Positions 49,160-62,000 of a DNA stretch of 64,000 bases are shown here, one piece after another. This DNA comes from Argentina anserina (lineage: Eukaryota > Streptophyta > Magnoliopsida > Rosales > Rosaceae). The notes beneath the pieces are model-generated. The model saw only the letters and a list, made by a program, of their open reading frames with translations. It was not told the DNA's origin and searched no databases. Numbering within the stretch: the first letter of the stretch is position 1; each line of letters starts with the position of its first letter. The translations under genes and the position numbers were made by a program. The stretch is from assembly GCF_933775445.1 (NCBI RefSeq), contig NW_026089409.1:372001-436000 (forward strand). Reading direction: 5' to 3'.

Positions 49160-49470
49160 TGATGGTCACCCTAATCATTCCCCTTTACTTCACACTCAAC
49201 CGCATGAGACTTCTTTCTTATTCACGAATAACACCGGCACCACTCAAGCTGAGACACTAGGTTTGATGAACCCTAGGTCTAATATGTCATCTATCTGCTC
49301 TTTCAATTCTTTAAACTCGTTCTTTCCCAATCCCATAAGGCGCCTTTGTTACAGATGCTATACCAAGCACATCATCACTAAAGAATTCAACAACTCTCGA
49401 AGAAGGTAACTCGGTATCTCCTGAAACACCTCACTATACTCGAATAGTAGAACAATGTTTGTGATAGCTG
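49160..49470 (-). pseudogene. Reverse transcriptase N-terminal segment, remnant
   Basis: On the minus strand 49315 to 49208 reads FKELKEQIDDILDLGFIKP then SVSA, a stop, and VVPVLFVNKK. This matches the start of the plant Ty3/gypsy RT (the KEQI...LGFI.PS.SPW..PVLFVKKKDG block), with TGA replacing the Trp codon. Before it, 49457-49405 reads LLFEYSEVFQEIPSYL, corresponding to the EF.DVF.EDLPGLP linker between protease and RT. Beyond 49208 a short LPRIDD stretch is visible in a shifted frame and then the similarity is lost. Confidence 0.75.
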
Positions 49471-49508
49471 CTTCTAGATCCACAAACTCCACATTTGCCA
49501 AGATTCTA

Positions 49509-49642
49509 GCTATCATGGCATTATCCGACTCGAGGCACAGATACGAAACTCTGGTATCCTGGGTCTATGAAAGAACTCATCACGTCAACACAATCAATCA
49601 CCGCGTACTGCGGCCTCAACCAATCAATTCCTCAGATCACAT
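49509..49642 (-). pseudogene. Protease-region remnant
   Basis: The minus strand from 49642 reads DVI, a stop, then GIDWLRPQYAVIDCVDV and FIDPGYQSFVSV. This aligns with the DVILGMDWL...AVIDC block at the end of the protease domain in plant chromoviruses. The leucine codon is replaced by TGA. The catalytic DSG part upstream is not recognisable. Confidence 0.65.
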
Positions 49643-49904
49643 CATAGTGTGGTCCGGAATCACTATCAAATATGCAGAGTACTCTCTACTTCCAATCACA
49701 GTAGGACAAGCCGTTCATTGTCTCCAATTTCGAGGAACACTCCAAAAGCGAAGTGACACATAAAGAGTTTCCCATAGGCGTAGGAATCAATCCTAACCCC
49801 TCCAACTATCAATAAATGAATGTGGCTATCATCCTCTTCTCTAACTCAGAGTACTCAATCATCACCAAGTAAGTCCCAATACTCTGATCCAATGGTCCGC
49901 TACC
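49643..49904 (-). other. Truncated gag/protease junction, nothing intact
   Basis: Only about 260 bp separate the gag N-terminal and protease remnants, far less than a gag capsid domain plus zinc knuckle would need. No CCHC motif is visible. A sizeable internal deletion of gag is the simplest reading. Confidence 0.55.
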
Positions 49905-50106
49905 ATATGATCCGAGCGTCATGAAATGACAGCACTAGCAGCTCACTCATGTCTGTGATCAACCTCAACACACGACTATCGTCTCTAATGATAGCAACAA
50001 GATCAACTTGTCTCTCCAGTGGAGCAGCCCCCTCATAAAGGTTCTCCATATTGCGGACTCGGCCTGCAGCCCTAACTCGGCCGCGACCTCTCGTCCTTCC
50101 TCGGCC
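49905..50106 (-). pseudogene. Gag N-terminal remnant
   Basis: Read from 50106 downward this gives GRGRTRGRGRVRAAGRVRNM, then a segment ending LLVLSFHDAR before a stop near 49905. An RG-rich start followed by an acidic and hydrophobic stretch resembles the N-terminus of plant chromovirus gag. No in-frame ATG precedes the RG tract; an A-rich run (read T-rich on the plus strand at 50120-50127) interrupts the frame just upstream. Confidence 0.55.
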
Positions 50107-50406
50107 CTGTTCACAACCCTTTTTTTTCCAAATTCATCACCATTCAACAATTAGCACTTAGTCATACATGTGAAGTCTCGAATTCGACAAAATAGATCCA
50201 ACTAATATCAATCATGAAATTTCAGAAGAAGGTGAATCATCAGAGTATCGTCACAATACTCTCTACAGGACCAAACCATAAGGTATGGCTCCTAACACTC
50301 TCGCGTACCCGACAACATATCTATACCGAGGAGCATGTGATGGGAGCCCGCCTGCAGTCGGATCATCGCTCCTGGATGGTATTGATAATCGCCAAATACG
50401 CACTTA
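50107..50406 (-). other. Leader between PBS and gag remnant
   Basis: This is the untranslated leader of element 2. No gene is recognised. A 66-codon plus-strand frame at 50214-50414 runs antisense through the PBS and is not considered coding. Confidence 0.5.
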
Positions 50407-50419
50407 GGCTCTGATACCA
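50407..50419 (-). other. Primer-binding site, initiator tRNA-Met type
   Basis: On the minus strand this reads TGGTATCAGAGCC, two bases after the LTR end. It is the standard complement of the plant initiator tRNA-Met 3' end, used by most plant chromoviruses. It shows that 50422-53657 is the 5' LTR. Confidence 0.93.
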
Positions 50420-51004
50420 ACTGTAACGACCCTAAAATTTCGAGCCTAAAAACTCAAAATCTCAAAGTCGTTAGAACACCAATAACAATCTCAATGAAAA
50501 TGAAATTATTTAAGTGCACAGCGGATCATCACTGAGTTTTCAATACACCTCAGAAAACCAATTATTACAACCCAAATTTATAATTTACATTGCGTAAGTT
50601 GGAAATGTAATAATCCTCACAATTTCTCACAAAATAGTCACACAAGCTGGAGATAACTAACTTCAAGCCCTCTGAGCGGTCCGTCAATTCCCGCTAATCC
50701 ACACCTGCGGAGTTATCCACTACACCATCGAATTGGTGCACCGGGATTGTAAACACAAACCCGGTAAGCTTTACAGCTCGTATGAGTAAAATGAAAATAT
50801 ATAACTCGCATATCAAAATATATGAAAATCCACAATCAAAACAAATATAAATGCACTCATGAGTCAGTGGACGGCCCATCTGGTTGTCCCAAAGAAAACG
50901 AAGCGCTCATGAGAAATTAAGTAACCCTTCTGGTTACCCAAATGCATTTATAATACGGGTACCAAGAACGCTGGTACACATCTGTTACCCCTCTCGTAAT
51001 ACAC

Positions 51005-51280
51005 CGCCGATATTGGATAGCCACCCGCTACCCAACATCCAAAACAATCTGAGTACCCATGAGCAGATAACCACCCGTTACCTCACATGCAGTACTAAAC
51101 TGATATTGGGTAACCACCCGCTACCCAACATCCAAAACAATCTGAGTACTCATGAACAGATAACCACCCGTTATCTCACATGCCGTACTAAGCTGATATT
51201 GGGTAACCACCCGCTACCCAACATCCAAACAAACTGAGTACTCATGAGCAGATAACCACCCGTTACCTCACATGTAGTAC
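51005..51280. repeat. 93-bp minisatellite in the 5' LTR
   Basis: This is the same three-copy 93/92-bp tandem repeat as at 44308-44583, displaced by 6697 bp, with no copy-number change between LTRs. Confidence 0.85.
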
Positions 51281-52090
51281 TATGGCAGACAGACTAGAGC
51301 TCTAACTGTATCGTAACCTTCGCCCGGCCAAAGGCTAGGTTCCGACTTGCCTCACATGTACAATAATCTCACATCATATTGTACCACACATCACGTCCGA
51401 AGACAAATCACAATATTTCACATTTTCCGTGATAAATCATGTACAATAATCACACATCATATTGTACGTTTTAAAACTTTCACGATATATCCACAATAAA
51501 AATCATAACAGTATATTATATAGCAAACTATATATATTCGTACTTATTTACCATTTATACAATATATACATAGTCCACTATATCCTATACATGTCATATT
51601 TCATAAACACCTGAAAATTACGTACGATAATCTCACATCATATCGTACCATTTAAATCACACACATGCACAATTTTTCTGTCACCGAAATGACTATTTTT
51701 AATGAATTAATAACAGTACGTAATTTAATGAACTATATATATATATGTACTTATTACCATTATACTGTATATATGTAGTCCACAAAATTATATACATGTT
51801 GTAATTCATCTGATAAACACACTTGTAAAAATGTTGAATCACCACGAAGGTAGATTCGTAATTCAGTGAGATTTTACTCACCTTATTGACTTGAGCGTAA
51901 TTCCACAATTCGCGATGCTAATTCCTTTCCTCGATTTAACGATCACCTTAAAAGAATAAGAAAAGAATTTAGAATCGTTTCGTAAACCTTTAAATGCCAA
52001 AACAGTAATAAACGGTTACTGTTCAGCAATTTTGGTTATACGAAGTTACTGTTCACTGTTCACTATTCACGGTTACTGTACAATACTCAA

Positions 52091-52235
52091 TTAATACGTA
52101 TTTCTGTACGTATAAATAATAATACGTATTTCTGTACGTATTAAATATTAATACGTATTTCCGTACGTATAAATATTAATACGTATTTCTGTACGTATAA
52201 ATATTAATACGTATTTCTGTACGTATACGTACGAT
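52091..52235. repeat. TACGTA-rich minisatellite in the 5' LTR
   Basis: Five copies are present with the same spacing and the same CCG variant as at 45394-45538. Copy number is identical in both LTRs, as expected for a recent insertion. Confidence 0.85.
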
Positions 52236-53146
52236 TTAAATGTAAATACAAATTCAGTAAATAAAATTTACTAAATTACCCTTTTACAAAATTACTTTTT
52301 ACTTTTACTGATGGTAATTTTAGGATAAAACCGTAAAAGTAAATAGTAAAACAGTAACTTTTCTGCCATGGGCATTTTTGTCATTTCACATCACAGTAAA
52401 ATGGTAAAAAGGTAAACCGTAAAATGGTAAAAACAGGGGAATTCACCCCATTGTCTCCGATCACTACTCCGGCCTCCAAAAGCTTAATCTAACACTTCCA
52501 ATTCGGTACACAACATCAATATAGCCTTCACAAGAACTGAAAAACATCAATTAGAGGGTTAGGAGCGGAATTGCCACCTGAAGCACTAAAAATGCAAGCC
52601 GAGGATGCTGCTCTGTCCTTGACTCCAATCCGAGTTGCTGCAGTCCTCCTTCTTCATGGCCACTGTCCCTTGGATGGCTGTGATTGCTTTTAGATCAATT
52701 AGGGGCAGAGGAGCTCTCAATTTCGACAAGAAGAAGGGTGACGGTGATGGTGGTGTACCGACGGTGATGAACCCAGAAAAAGGGGAGGAACAAGAGAGAT
52801 TAGTCCATGGTTCATCAAATTGAAATAAACATTAGATTGGGTATGAATAGTTTAGGCAAGCTCACCCAAAGGAGGAAGGAAAACATCGTCGAAATCTGCC
52901 GGGGTGATGAGCTTCCTCGGTGGTGTTCGACTGCCTTGATTTAAATCTCACCAATTCGTGGGTGCAACGGATGATCGAGGAACATGGCTTGGAAGAGGAT
53001 GAAAAGGCGATCAAGATGGTGGTACTGCGTGTGTTGGGCTCGCCGGAGGGTGGCGCTAGGCGGAGGAGAAGGAGACGGCGTGGTCTCGGTGAAGGAAGAA
53101 AAACAGAAGGAGAAAAGAAATGAGGGAGAGTGAGCTCGGTCCGAGA

Positions 53147-53152
<6 letters not shown>

Positions 53153-53182
<30 letters not shown>
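53153..53182. repeat. GA microsatellite in the 5' LTR
   Basis: This is the shorter allele of the GA run, 4 bp less than in the 3' LTR, and accounts for the LTR length difference. Confidence 0.9.
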
Positions 53183-53184
<2 letters not shown>

Positions 53185-53330
53185 CTCGGGGTCGAGAGGG
53201 AGAAGGAGGAGCTCGGGTCGAGAGGGAGAGGGAGGACCGAAGGAGAGAGAGAGGAGAGGGGAAAGGAGGGAGGCGGTGAGAGAATGAAAGAAATGGATTT
53301 CCACAATTGGAAACCCTAACAGAAAAAGTT

Positions 53331-53340
53331 CTATATATAC
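53331..53340 (-). promoter_or_regulatory. TATA box, 5' LTR of element 2
   Basis: GTATATATAG lies on the minus strand about 320 bp inside the LTR start at 53657, followed by a CT-rich leader. It is the probable promoter of the element. Confidence 0.65.
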
Positions 53341-53657
53341 CCGTTTCTAAATCGGAAACTAAATTACATCGTTAATAACTTCCACCTCCGATGTCCGATT
53401 CAAACGCGTCACATGTCCACGCACTCGTATCGACGAGCTCTACAACTTTCGTGAAGAAAGTTTTCATCAACGATCGACGGAATAAAAGTCGATATATTTG
53501 TTACGGAAACGTAACGTTTTTCAAATTAAGCGTTCCGATAACGTTTTCGTTTTCGATTCCCGACGTTACAAAATGGAACGAACACGATTTCATATTTTCG
53601 AAAACTTATAACTTAGGAAAAGTATAATGACTCGTCCCGAAAAATCGGGTTATTACA

Positions 53658-53662
53658 AGAAA
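53658..53662. repeat. Target-site duplication AGAAA, right copy (element 2)
   Basis: AGAAA directly follows TTATTACA and is followed by tgaaaagatac, the exact continuation of the satellite monomer broken at 43724. Confidence 0.95.
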
Positions 53663-56600
53663 TGAAAAGATACACAATTGGAATAGTAAAGATACGCAAA
53701 CGATGTAAAGATACACAATTGGAATAGTAAAGATACGCAAACGATGTAAAGATACTCAGTTTGAAAGAAACACACCCCCACACTTGCAAAACTCTCAAAT
53801 ACAATAGAAACTCGCATCAGAAGCCTTATAGAAAGATACTCAAACGAGAAATGAAAAGATACACAATTGGAATAGTAAAGATACGCAAACGATGTAAAGA
53901 TACTCAGTTTGAAAGAAACACACTCCCACACTTGCAAAACTCTCAAATTCAATAGAAACTCGCATCAGAAAGCCTTACAGAAAGATACTCAAACGAGAAA
54001 TGAAAAGATACACAATTGGAATAGTAAAGATACGCAAACGATGTAAAGATACACAATTGGAATAGTAAAGATACGCAAACGATGTAAAGATACTCAGTTT
54101 GAAAGAAACACACCCCCACACTTGCAAAACTCTCAAATACAATAGAAACTCGCATCAGAAGCCTTACAGAAAGATACTCAAACGAGAAATGAAAAAATAC
54201 ACAATTGGAATAGTAAAGATACGCAAACGATGTAAAGATACACAATTGGAATAGTAAAGATACGCAAACGATGTAAAGAAACTCAGTTTGAAAGAAACAC
54301 ACTCCCACACTTGCAAAACTCTCAAATTCAATAGAAACTCGCATCAGAAGCCTTACAGAAAGATACTCAAACGAGAAATGAAAAGATACACAATTGGAAT
54401 AGTAAAGATACGCAAACGATGTAAAGATACACAATTGGAATAGTAAACATACGCAAACGATGTAAAGATACTCAGTTTGAAAGAAACACACTCCCACACT
54501 TGCAAAACTCTCAAATACAATAGAAACTCGCATCAGAAGCCTTACAGAAAGATACTCAAACGAGAAATGAAAAGATACACAATTGGAATAGTAAAGATAC
54601 GCAAACGATGTAAAGATACACAATTGGAATAGTAAAGATACGCAAACGATTTAAGATACTCAGTTTGAAAGAAACACACTCCCACACTTGCAAAACTCTC
54701 AAATTCAATAGAAACTCGCATCAGAAAGCCTTACAGAAAGATACTCAAACGAGAAATGAAAAGATACACAATTGGAATAGTAAAGATACGCAAACGATGT
54801 AAAGATACACAATTGGAATAGTAAAGATACGCAAACGATGTAAAGATACTCAATTTGAAAGAAATACACCCCCACACTTGCAAAACTCTCAAATACAATA
54901 GAAACTCGCATCAGAAGCCTTACAGAAAGATACTCAAACGAGAAATGAAAAGATACACAATTGGAATAGTAAAGATACGCAAACGATGTAAAGATACACA
55001 ATTGGAATAGTAAACATACGCAAACGATGTAAAGATACTCAGTTTGAAAGAAACACACTCCCACACTTGCAAAACTCTCAAATACAATAGAAACTCGCAT
55101 CAGAAGCCTTACAGAAAGATACTCAAACGAGAAATGAAAAGATACACAATTGGAATAGTAAAGATACGCAAACGATGTAAAGATACACAATTGGAATAGT
55201 AAAGATACGCAAACGATTTAAGATACTCAGTTTGAAAGAAACACACTCCCACACTTGCAAAACTCTCAAATTCAATAGAAACTCGCATCAGAAAGCCTTA
55301 CAGAAAGATACTCAAACGAGAAATGAAAAGATACACAATTGGAATAGTAAAGATACGCAAACGATGTAAAGATACACAATTGGAATAGTAAAGATACGCA
55401 AACGATGTAAAGATACTCAGTTTGAAAGAAACACACCCCCACACTTGCAAAACTCTCAAATACAATAGAAACTCGCATCAGAAGCCTTATAGAAAGATAC
55501 TCAAACGAGAAATGAAAAGATACACAATTGGAATAGTAAAGATACGCAAACGATGTAAAGATACTCAGTTTGAAAGAAACACACTCCCACACTTGCAAAA
55601 CTCTCAAATTCAATAGAAACTCGCATCAGAAAGCCTTACAGAAAGATACTCAAACGAGAAATGAAAAGATACACAATTGGAATAGTAAAGATACGCAAAC
55701 GATGTAAAGATACTCAGTTTGAAAGAAACACACCCCCACACTTGCAAAACTCTCAAATACAATAGAAACTCGCATCAGAAGCCTTACAGAAAGATACTCA
55801 AACGAGAAATGAAAAAATACACAATTGGAATAGTAAAGATACGCAAACGATGTAAAGATACACAATTGGAATAGTAAAGATACGCAAACGATGTAAAGAT
55901 ACTCAGTTTGAAAGAAACACACTCCCACACTTGCAAAACTCTCAAATACAATAGAAACTCGCATCAGAAGCCTTACAGAAAGATACTCAAACGAGAAATG
56001 AAAAGATACACAATTGGAATAGTAAAGATACGCAAACGATGTAAAGATACACAATTGGAATAGTAAAGATACGCAAACGATGTAAAGATACTCAGTTTGA
56101 AAGAAACACACTCCCACACTTGCAAAACTCTCAAATACAATAGAAACTCGCATCAGAAGCCTTACAGAAAGATACTCAAACGAGAAATGAAAAGATACAC
56201 AATTGGAATAGTAAAGATACGCAAACGATGTAAAGATACACAATTGGAATAGTAAAGATACGCAAACGATGTAAAGATACTCAGTTTGAAAGAAATACAC
56301 TCCCACACTTGCAAAACTCTCAAATACAATAGAAACTCGCATCAGAAGCCTTACAGAAAGATACTCAAACGAGAAATGAAAAGATACACAATTGGAATAG
56401 TAAAGATACGCAAACGATGTAAAGATACATAATTGGAATAGTAAAGATACGCAAACGATTTAAGATACTCAGTTTGAAAGAAACACACTCCCACACTTGC
56501 AAAACTCTCAAATTTAATAGAAACTCGCATCAGAAAGCCTTACAGAAAGATACTCAAACGAGAAATGAAAAGATACACAATTGGAATAGTAAAGATACGC

Positions 56601-59600
56601 AAACGATGTAAAGATACACAATTGGAATAGTAAAGATACGCAAACGATGTAAAGATACTCAGTTTGAAAGAAACACACCCCCACACTTGCAAAACTCTCA
56701 AATACAATAGAAACTCGCATCAGAAGCCTTATAGAAAGATACTCAAACGAGAAATGAAAAGATACACAATTGGAATAGTAAAGATACGCAAACGATGTAA
56801 GGATACTAAGTTTGAAAGAAACACACTCCCACACTTGCAAAACTCTCAAATTCAATAGAAACTCGCATCAGAAAGCCTTACAGAAAGATACTCAAACGAG
56901 AAATGAAAAGATACACAATTGGAATAGTAAAAATACGCAAACGATGTAAAGATACACAATTGGAATAGTAAACATACGCAAACGATTTAAGATACTCAGT
57001 TTGAAAGAAACACACTCCCACACTTGCAAAACTCTCAAATTCAATAGAAACTCGCATCAGAAAGCCTTACAGAAAGATACTCAAACGAGAAATGAAAAGA
57101 TACACAATTGGAATAGTAAAGATACGCAAACGATGTAAAGATACACAATTGGAATAGTAAAGATACGCAAACGATGTAAAGATACTCAGTTTGAAAGAAA
57201 CACACCCCCACACTTGCAAAACTCTCAAATACAATAGAAACTCGCATCAGAAGCCTTATAGAAAGATACTCAAACGAGAAATGAAAAGATACACAATTGG
57301 AATAGTAAAGATACGCAAACGATGTAAAGATACTCAGTTTGAAAGAAACACACTCCCACACTTGCAAAACTCTCAAATTCAATAGAAACTCGCATCAGAA
57401 AGCCTTACAGAAAGATACTCAAACGAGAAATGAAAAGATACACAATTGGAATAGTAAAGATACGCAAACAATGTAAAGATACACAATTGGAATAGTAAAG
57501 ATACGCAAACGATGTAAAGATACTCAGTTTGAAAGAAACACACCCCCACACTTGCAAAACTCTCAAATACAATAGAAACTCGCATCAGAAGCCTTACAGA
57601 AAGATACTCAAACAAGAAATGAAAAAATACACAATTGGAATAGTAAAGATACGCAAACGATGTAAAGATACACAATTGGAATAGTAAAGATACGCAAACG
57701 ATGTAAAGATACTCAGTTTGAAAGAAACACACTCCCACACTTGCAAAACTCTCAAATACAATAGAAACTCGCATCAGAAGCCTTACAGAAAGATACTCAA
57801 ACGAGAAATGAAAAGATACACAATTGGAATAGTAAAGATACGCAAACGATGTAAAGATACTCAGTTTGAAAGAAACACACTCCCACACTTGCAAAACTCT
57901 CAAATTCAATAGAAACTCGCATCAGAAAGCCTTACAGAAAGATACTCAAACGAGAAATGAAAAGATACACAATTGGAATAGTAAAGATACGCAAACGATG
58001 TAAAGATACACAATTGGAATAGTAAAGATACGCAAACGATTTAAGATACTCAGTTTGAAAGAAACACACTCCCACACTTGCAAAACTCTCAAATTCAATA
58101 GAAACTCGCATCAGAAAGCCTTACAGAAAGATACTCAAACGAGAAATGAAAAGATACACAATTGGAATAGTAAAGATACGCAAACGATGTAAAGATACAC
58201 AATTGGAATAGTAAAGATACGCAAACGATGTAAAGATACTCAGTTTGAAAGAAACACACCCCCACACTTGCAAAACTCTCAAATACAATAGAAACTCGCA
58301 TCAGAAGCCTTACAGAAAGATACTCAAACGAGAAATGAAAAGATACACAATTGGAATAGTAAAGATACGCAAACGATGTAAAGATACTCAGTTTGAAAGA
58401 AACACACTCCCAGACTTGCAAAACTCTCAAATACAATAGAAACTCGCATCAGAAGCCTTACAGAAAGATACTCAAATGAGAAATGAAAAGATACACAATT
58501 GGAATAGTAAAGATACGCAAACGATGTAAAGATACACAATTGGAATAGTAAACATACGCAAACGATGTAAAGATACTCAGTTTGAAAGAAACACACTCCC
58601 ACACTTGCAAAACTCTCAAATACAATAGAAACTCGCATCAGAAGCCTTACAGAAAGATACTCAAACGAGAAATGAAAAGATACACAATTGGAATAGTAAA
58701 GATACGCAAACGATGTAAAGATACATAATTGGAATAGTAAAGATACGCAAACGATTTAAGATACTCAGTTTGAAAGAAACACACTCCCACACTTGCAAAA
58801 CTCTCAAATTCAATAGAAACTCGCATCAGAAAGCCTTACAGAAAGATACTCAAACGAGAAATGAAAAGATACACAATTGGAATAGTAAAGATACGCAAAC
58901 GATGTAAAGATACACAATTGGAATAGTAAAGATACGCAAACGATGTAAAGATACTCAGTTTGAAAGAAACACACCCCCACACTTGCAAAACTCTCAAATA
59001 CAATAGAAACTCGCATCAGAAGCCTTATAGAAAGATACTCAAACGAGAAATGAAAAGATACACAATTGGAATAGTAAAGATACGCAAACGATGTAAAGAT
59101 ACTCAGTTTGAAAGAAACACACTCCCACACTTGCAAAACTCTCAAATTCAATAGAAACTCGCATCAGAAAGCCTTACAGAAAGATACTCAAACGAGAAAT
59201 GAAAAGATACACAATTGGAATAGTAAAGATACGCAAACGATGTAAAGATACACAATTGGAATAGTAAAGATACGCAAACGATGTAAAGATACTCAGTTTG
59301 AAAGAAACACACTCCCACACTTGCAAAACTCTCAAATACAATAGAAACTCGCATCAGAAGCCTTACAGAAAGATACTCAAACGAGAAATGAAAAGATACA
59401 CAATTGGAATAGTAAAGATACGCAAACGATGTAAAGATACACAATTGGAATAGTAAAGATACGCAAACGATGTAAAGATACTCAGTTTGAAAGAAACACA
59501 CTCCCACACTTGCAAAACTCTCAAATACAATAGAAACTCGCATCAGAAGCCTTACAGAAAGATACTCAAACGAGAAATGAAAAGATACACAATTGGAATA

Positions 59601-59714
59601 GTAAAGATACGCAAACGATGTAAAGATACTCAGTTTGAAAGAAACACACTCCCACACTTGCAAAACTCTCAAATTCAATAGAAACTCGCATCAGAAAGCC
59701 TTACAGAAAGATAC

Positions 59715-62000
59715 TCAAACGAGAAATGAAAAGATACACAATTGGAATAGTAAAGATACGCAAACGATGTAAAGATACTCAGTTTGAAAGAAACACACTC
59801 CCAGACTTGCAAAACTCTCAAATACAATAGATACTCGCATCAGAAGCCTTACAGAAAGATACTCAAACGAGAAATGAAAAGATACACAATTGGAATAGTA
59901 AAGATACGCAAACGATGTAAAGATACACAATTGGAATAGTAAAGATACGCAAACGATGTAAAGATACTCAGTTTGAAAGAAACACACTCCCACACTTGCA
60001 AAACTCTCAAATACAATAGAAACTCGCATCAGAAGCCTTACAGAAAGATACTCAAACGAGAAATGAAAAGATACACAATTGGAATAGTAAAGATACGCAA
60101 ACGATGTAAAGATACACAATTGGAATAGTAAAGATACGCAAACGATTTAAGATACTCAGTTTGAAAGAAACACACTCCCACACTTGCAAAACTCTCAAAT
60201 TCAATAGAAACTCGCATCAGAAGCCTTACAGAAAGATACTCAAACGAGAAATGAAAAGATACACAATTGGAATAGTAAAGATACGCAAACGATGTAAAGA
60301 TACACAATTGGAATAGTAAAGATACGCAAACGATGTAAAGATACTCAGTTTGAAAGAAACACACTCCCACACTTGCAAAACTCTCAAATACAATAGAAAC
60401 TCGCATCAGAAGCCTTACAGAAAGATACTCAAACGAGAAATGAAAAGATACACAATTGGAATAGTAAAGATACGCAAACGATGTAAAGATACACAATTGG
60501 AATAGTAAAGATACGCAAACGATGTAAAGATACTCAGTTTGAAAGAAATACACTCCCACACTTGCAAAACTCTCAAATACAATAGATACTCAAACGAGAA
60601 GCCTTACAGAAAGATACTCAAACGAGAAATGAAAAGATACACAATTGGAATAGTAAAGATACGCAAACGATGTAAAGATACTCAGTTTGAAAGAAACACA
60701 CTCCCACACTTGCAAAACTCTCAAATTCAATAGAAACTCGCATCAGAAAGCCTTACAGAAAGATACTCAAACGAGAAATGAAAAGATACACAATTGGAAT
60801 AGTAAAGATACGCAAACGATGTAAAGATACACAATTGGAATAGTAAAGATACGCAAACGATGTAAAGATACTCAGTTTGATAGAAACACACCCCCACACT
60901 TGCAAAACTCTCAAATACAATAGAAACTCGCATCAGAAGCCTTACAGAAAGATACTCAAACGAGAAATGAAAAAATACACAATTGGAATAGTAAAGATAC
61001 GCAAACGATGTAAAGATACACAATTGGAATAGTAAAGATACGCAAACGATGTAAAGATACTCAGTTTGAAAGAAACACACTCCCACACTTGCAAAACTCT
61101 CAAATACAATAGAAACTCGCATCAGAAGCCTTACAGAAAGATACTCAAACGAGAAATGAAAAGATACACAATTGGAATAGTAAAGATACGCAAACGATGT
61201 AAAGATACTCAGTTTGAAAGAAACACACTCCCACACTTGCAAAACTCTCAAATTCAATAGAAACTCGCATCAGAAAGCCTTACAGAAAGATACTCAAACG
61301 AGAAATGAAAAGATACACAATTGGAATAGTAAAGATACGCAAACGATGTAAAGATACTAAGTTTGAAAGAAACACACTCCCACACTTGGAAAACTCTCAA
61401 ATTCAATAGAAACTCGCATCAGAAAGCCTTACAGAAAGATACTCAAACGAGAAATGAAAAGATACACAATTGGAATAGTAAAGATACGCAAACGATGTAA
61501 AGATACTCAGTTTGAAAGAAACACACTCCCAGACTTGCAAAACTCTCAAATACAATAGATACTCGCATCAGAAGCCTTACAGAAAGATACTCAAACGAGA
61601 AATGAAAAGATACACAATTGGAATAGTAAAGATACGCAAACGATGTAAAGATACACAATTGGAATAGTAAAGATACGCAAACGATGTAAAGATACTCAGT
61701 TTGAAAGAAACACACTCCCACACTTGCAAAACTCTCAAATACAATAGAAACTCGCATCAGAAGCCTTACAGAAAGATACTCAAACGAGAAATGAAAAGAT
61801 ACACAATTGGAATAGTAAAGATACGCAAACGATGTAAAGATACACAATTGGAATAGTAAAGATACGCAAACGATTTAAGATACTCAGTTTGAAAGAAACA
61901 CACTCCCACACTTGCAAAACTCTCAAATTCAATAGAAACTCGCATCAGAAGCCTTACAGAAAGATACTTAAACGAGAAATGAAAAGATACACAATTGGAA
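59715..62000. repeat. Local duplication, offset 1728 bp
   Basis: Sequence from about 59715 recurs from about 61443, tied by cccagac followed by atagatactcgcatc (59829 and 61557). The same atagatactcg variant appears once more near 62122. It overlaps the 2671-bp duplication; limits are approximate. Confidence 0.6.

Larger units (their letters stand above)
43725..53657 (-). mobile_element. Non-autonomous Tekay-like chromovirus (element 2, 9933 bp)
   Basis: This is a Ty3/gypsy LTR retrotransposon in minus orientation. The initiator-Met PBS lies next to the right LTR and the polypurine tract next to the left LTR. The LTRs are 3240 and 3236 bp and start TGTAATAACCCG on the minus strand. A long LTR with this terminus, an initiator tRNA-Met PBS, an AAGGGGGG-type purine tract and a C-terminal chromodomain-like segment fit the Tekay (Del) chromovirus lineage. 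The interior is only 3457 bp, shorter than I would expect for gag-pol, and every recognisable coding piece is broken or truncated. No RT active site or integrase catalytic core is visible. It can only have moved using proteins supplied in trans, yet its LTRs indicate very recent insertion. Confidence 0.93.
50422..53657 (-). repeat. 5' LTR of element 2 (3236 bp)
   Basis: This is the right-hand direct repeat, offset 6697 bp from the other LTR up to the GA tract and 6693 bp after it. No substitution was found in the stretches compared by reading; the sole difference is two fewer GA units at 53153-53182. It contains the promoter used for the element transcript. Confidence 0.95.
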
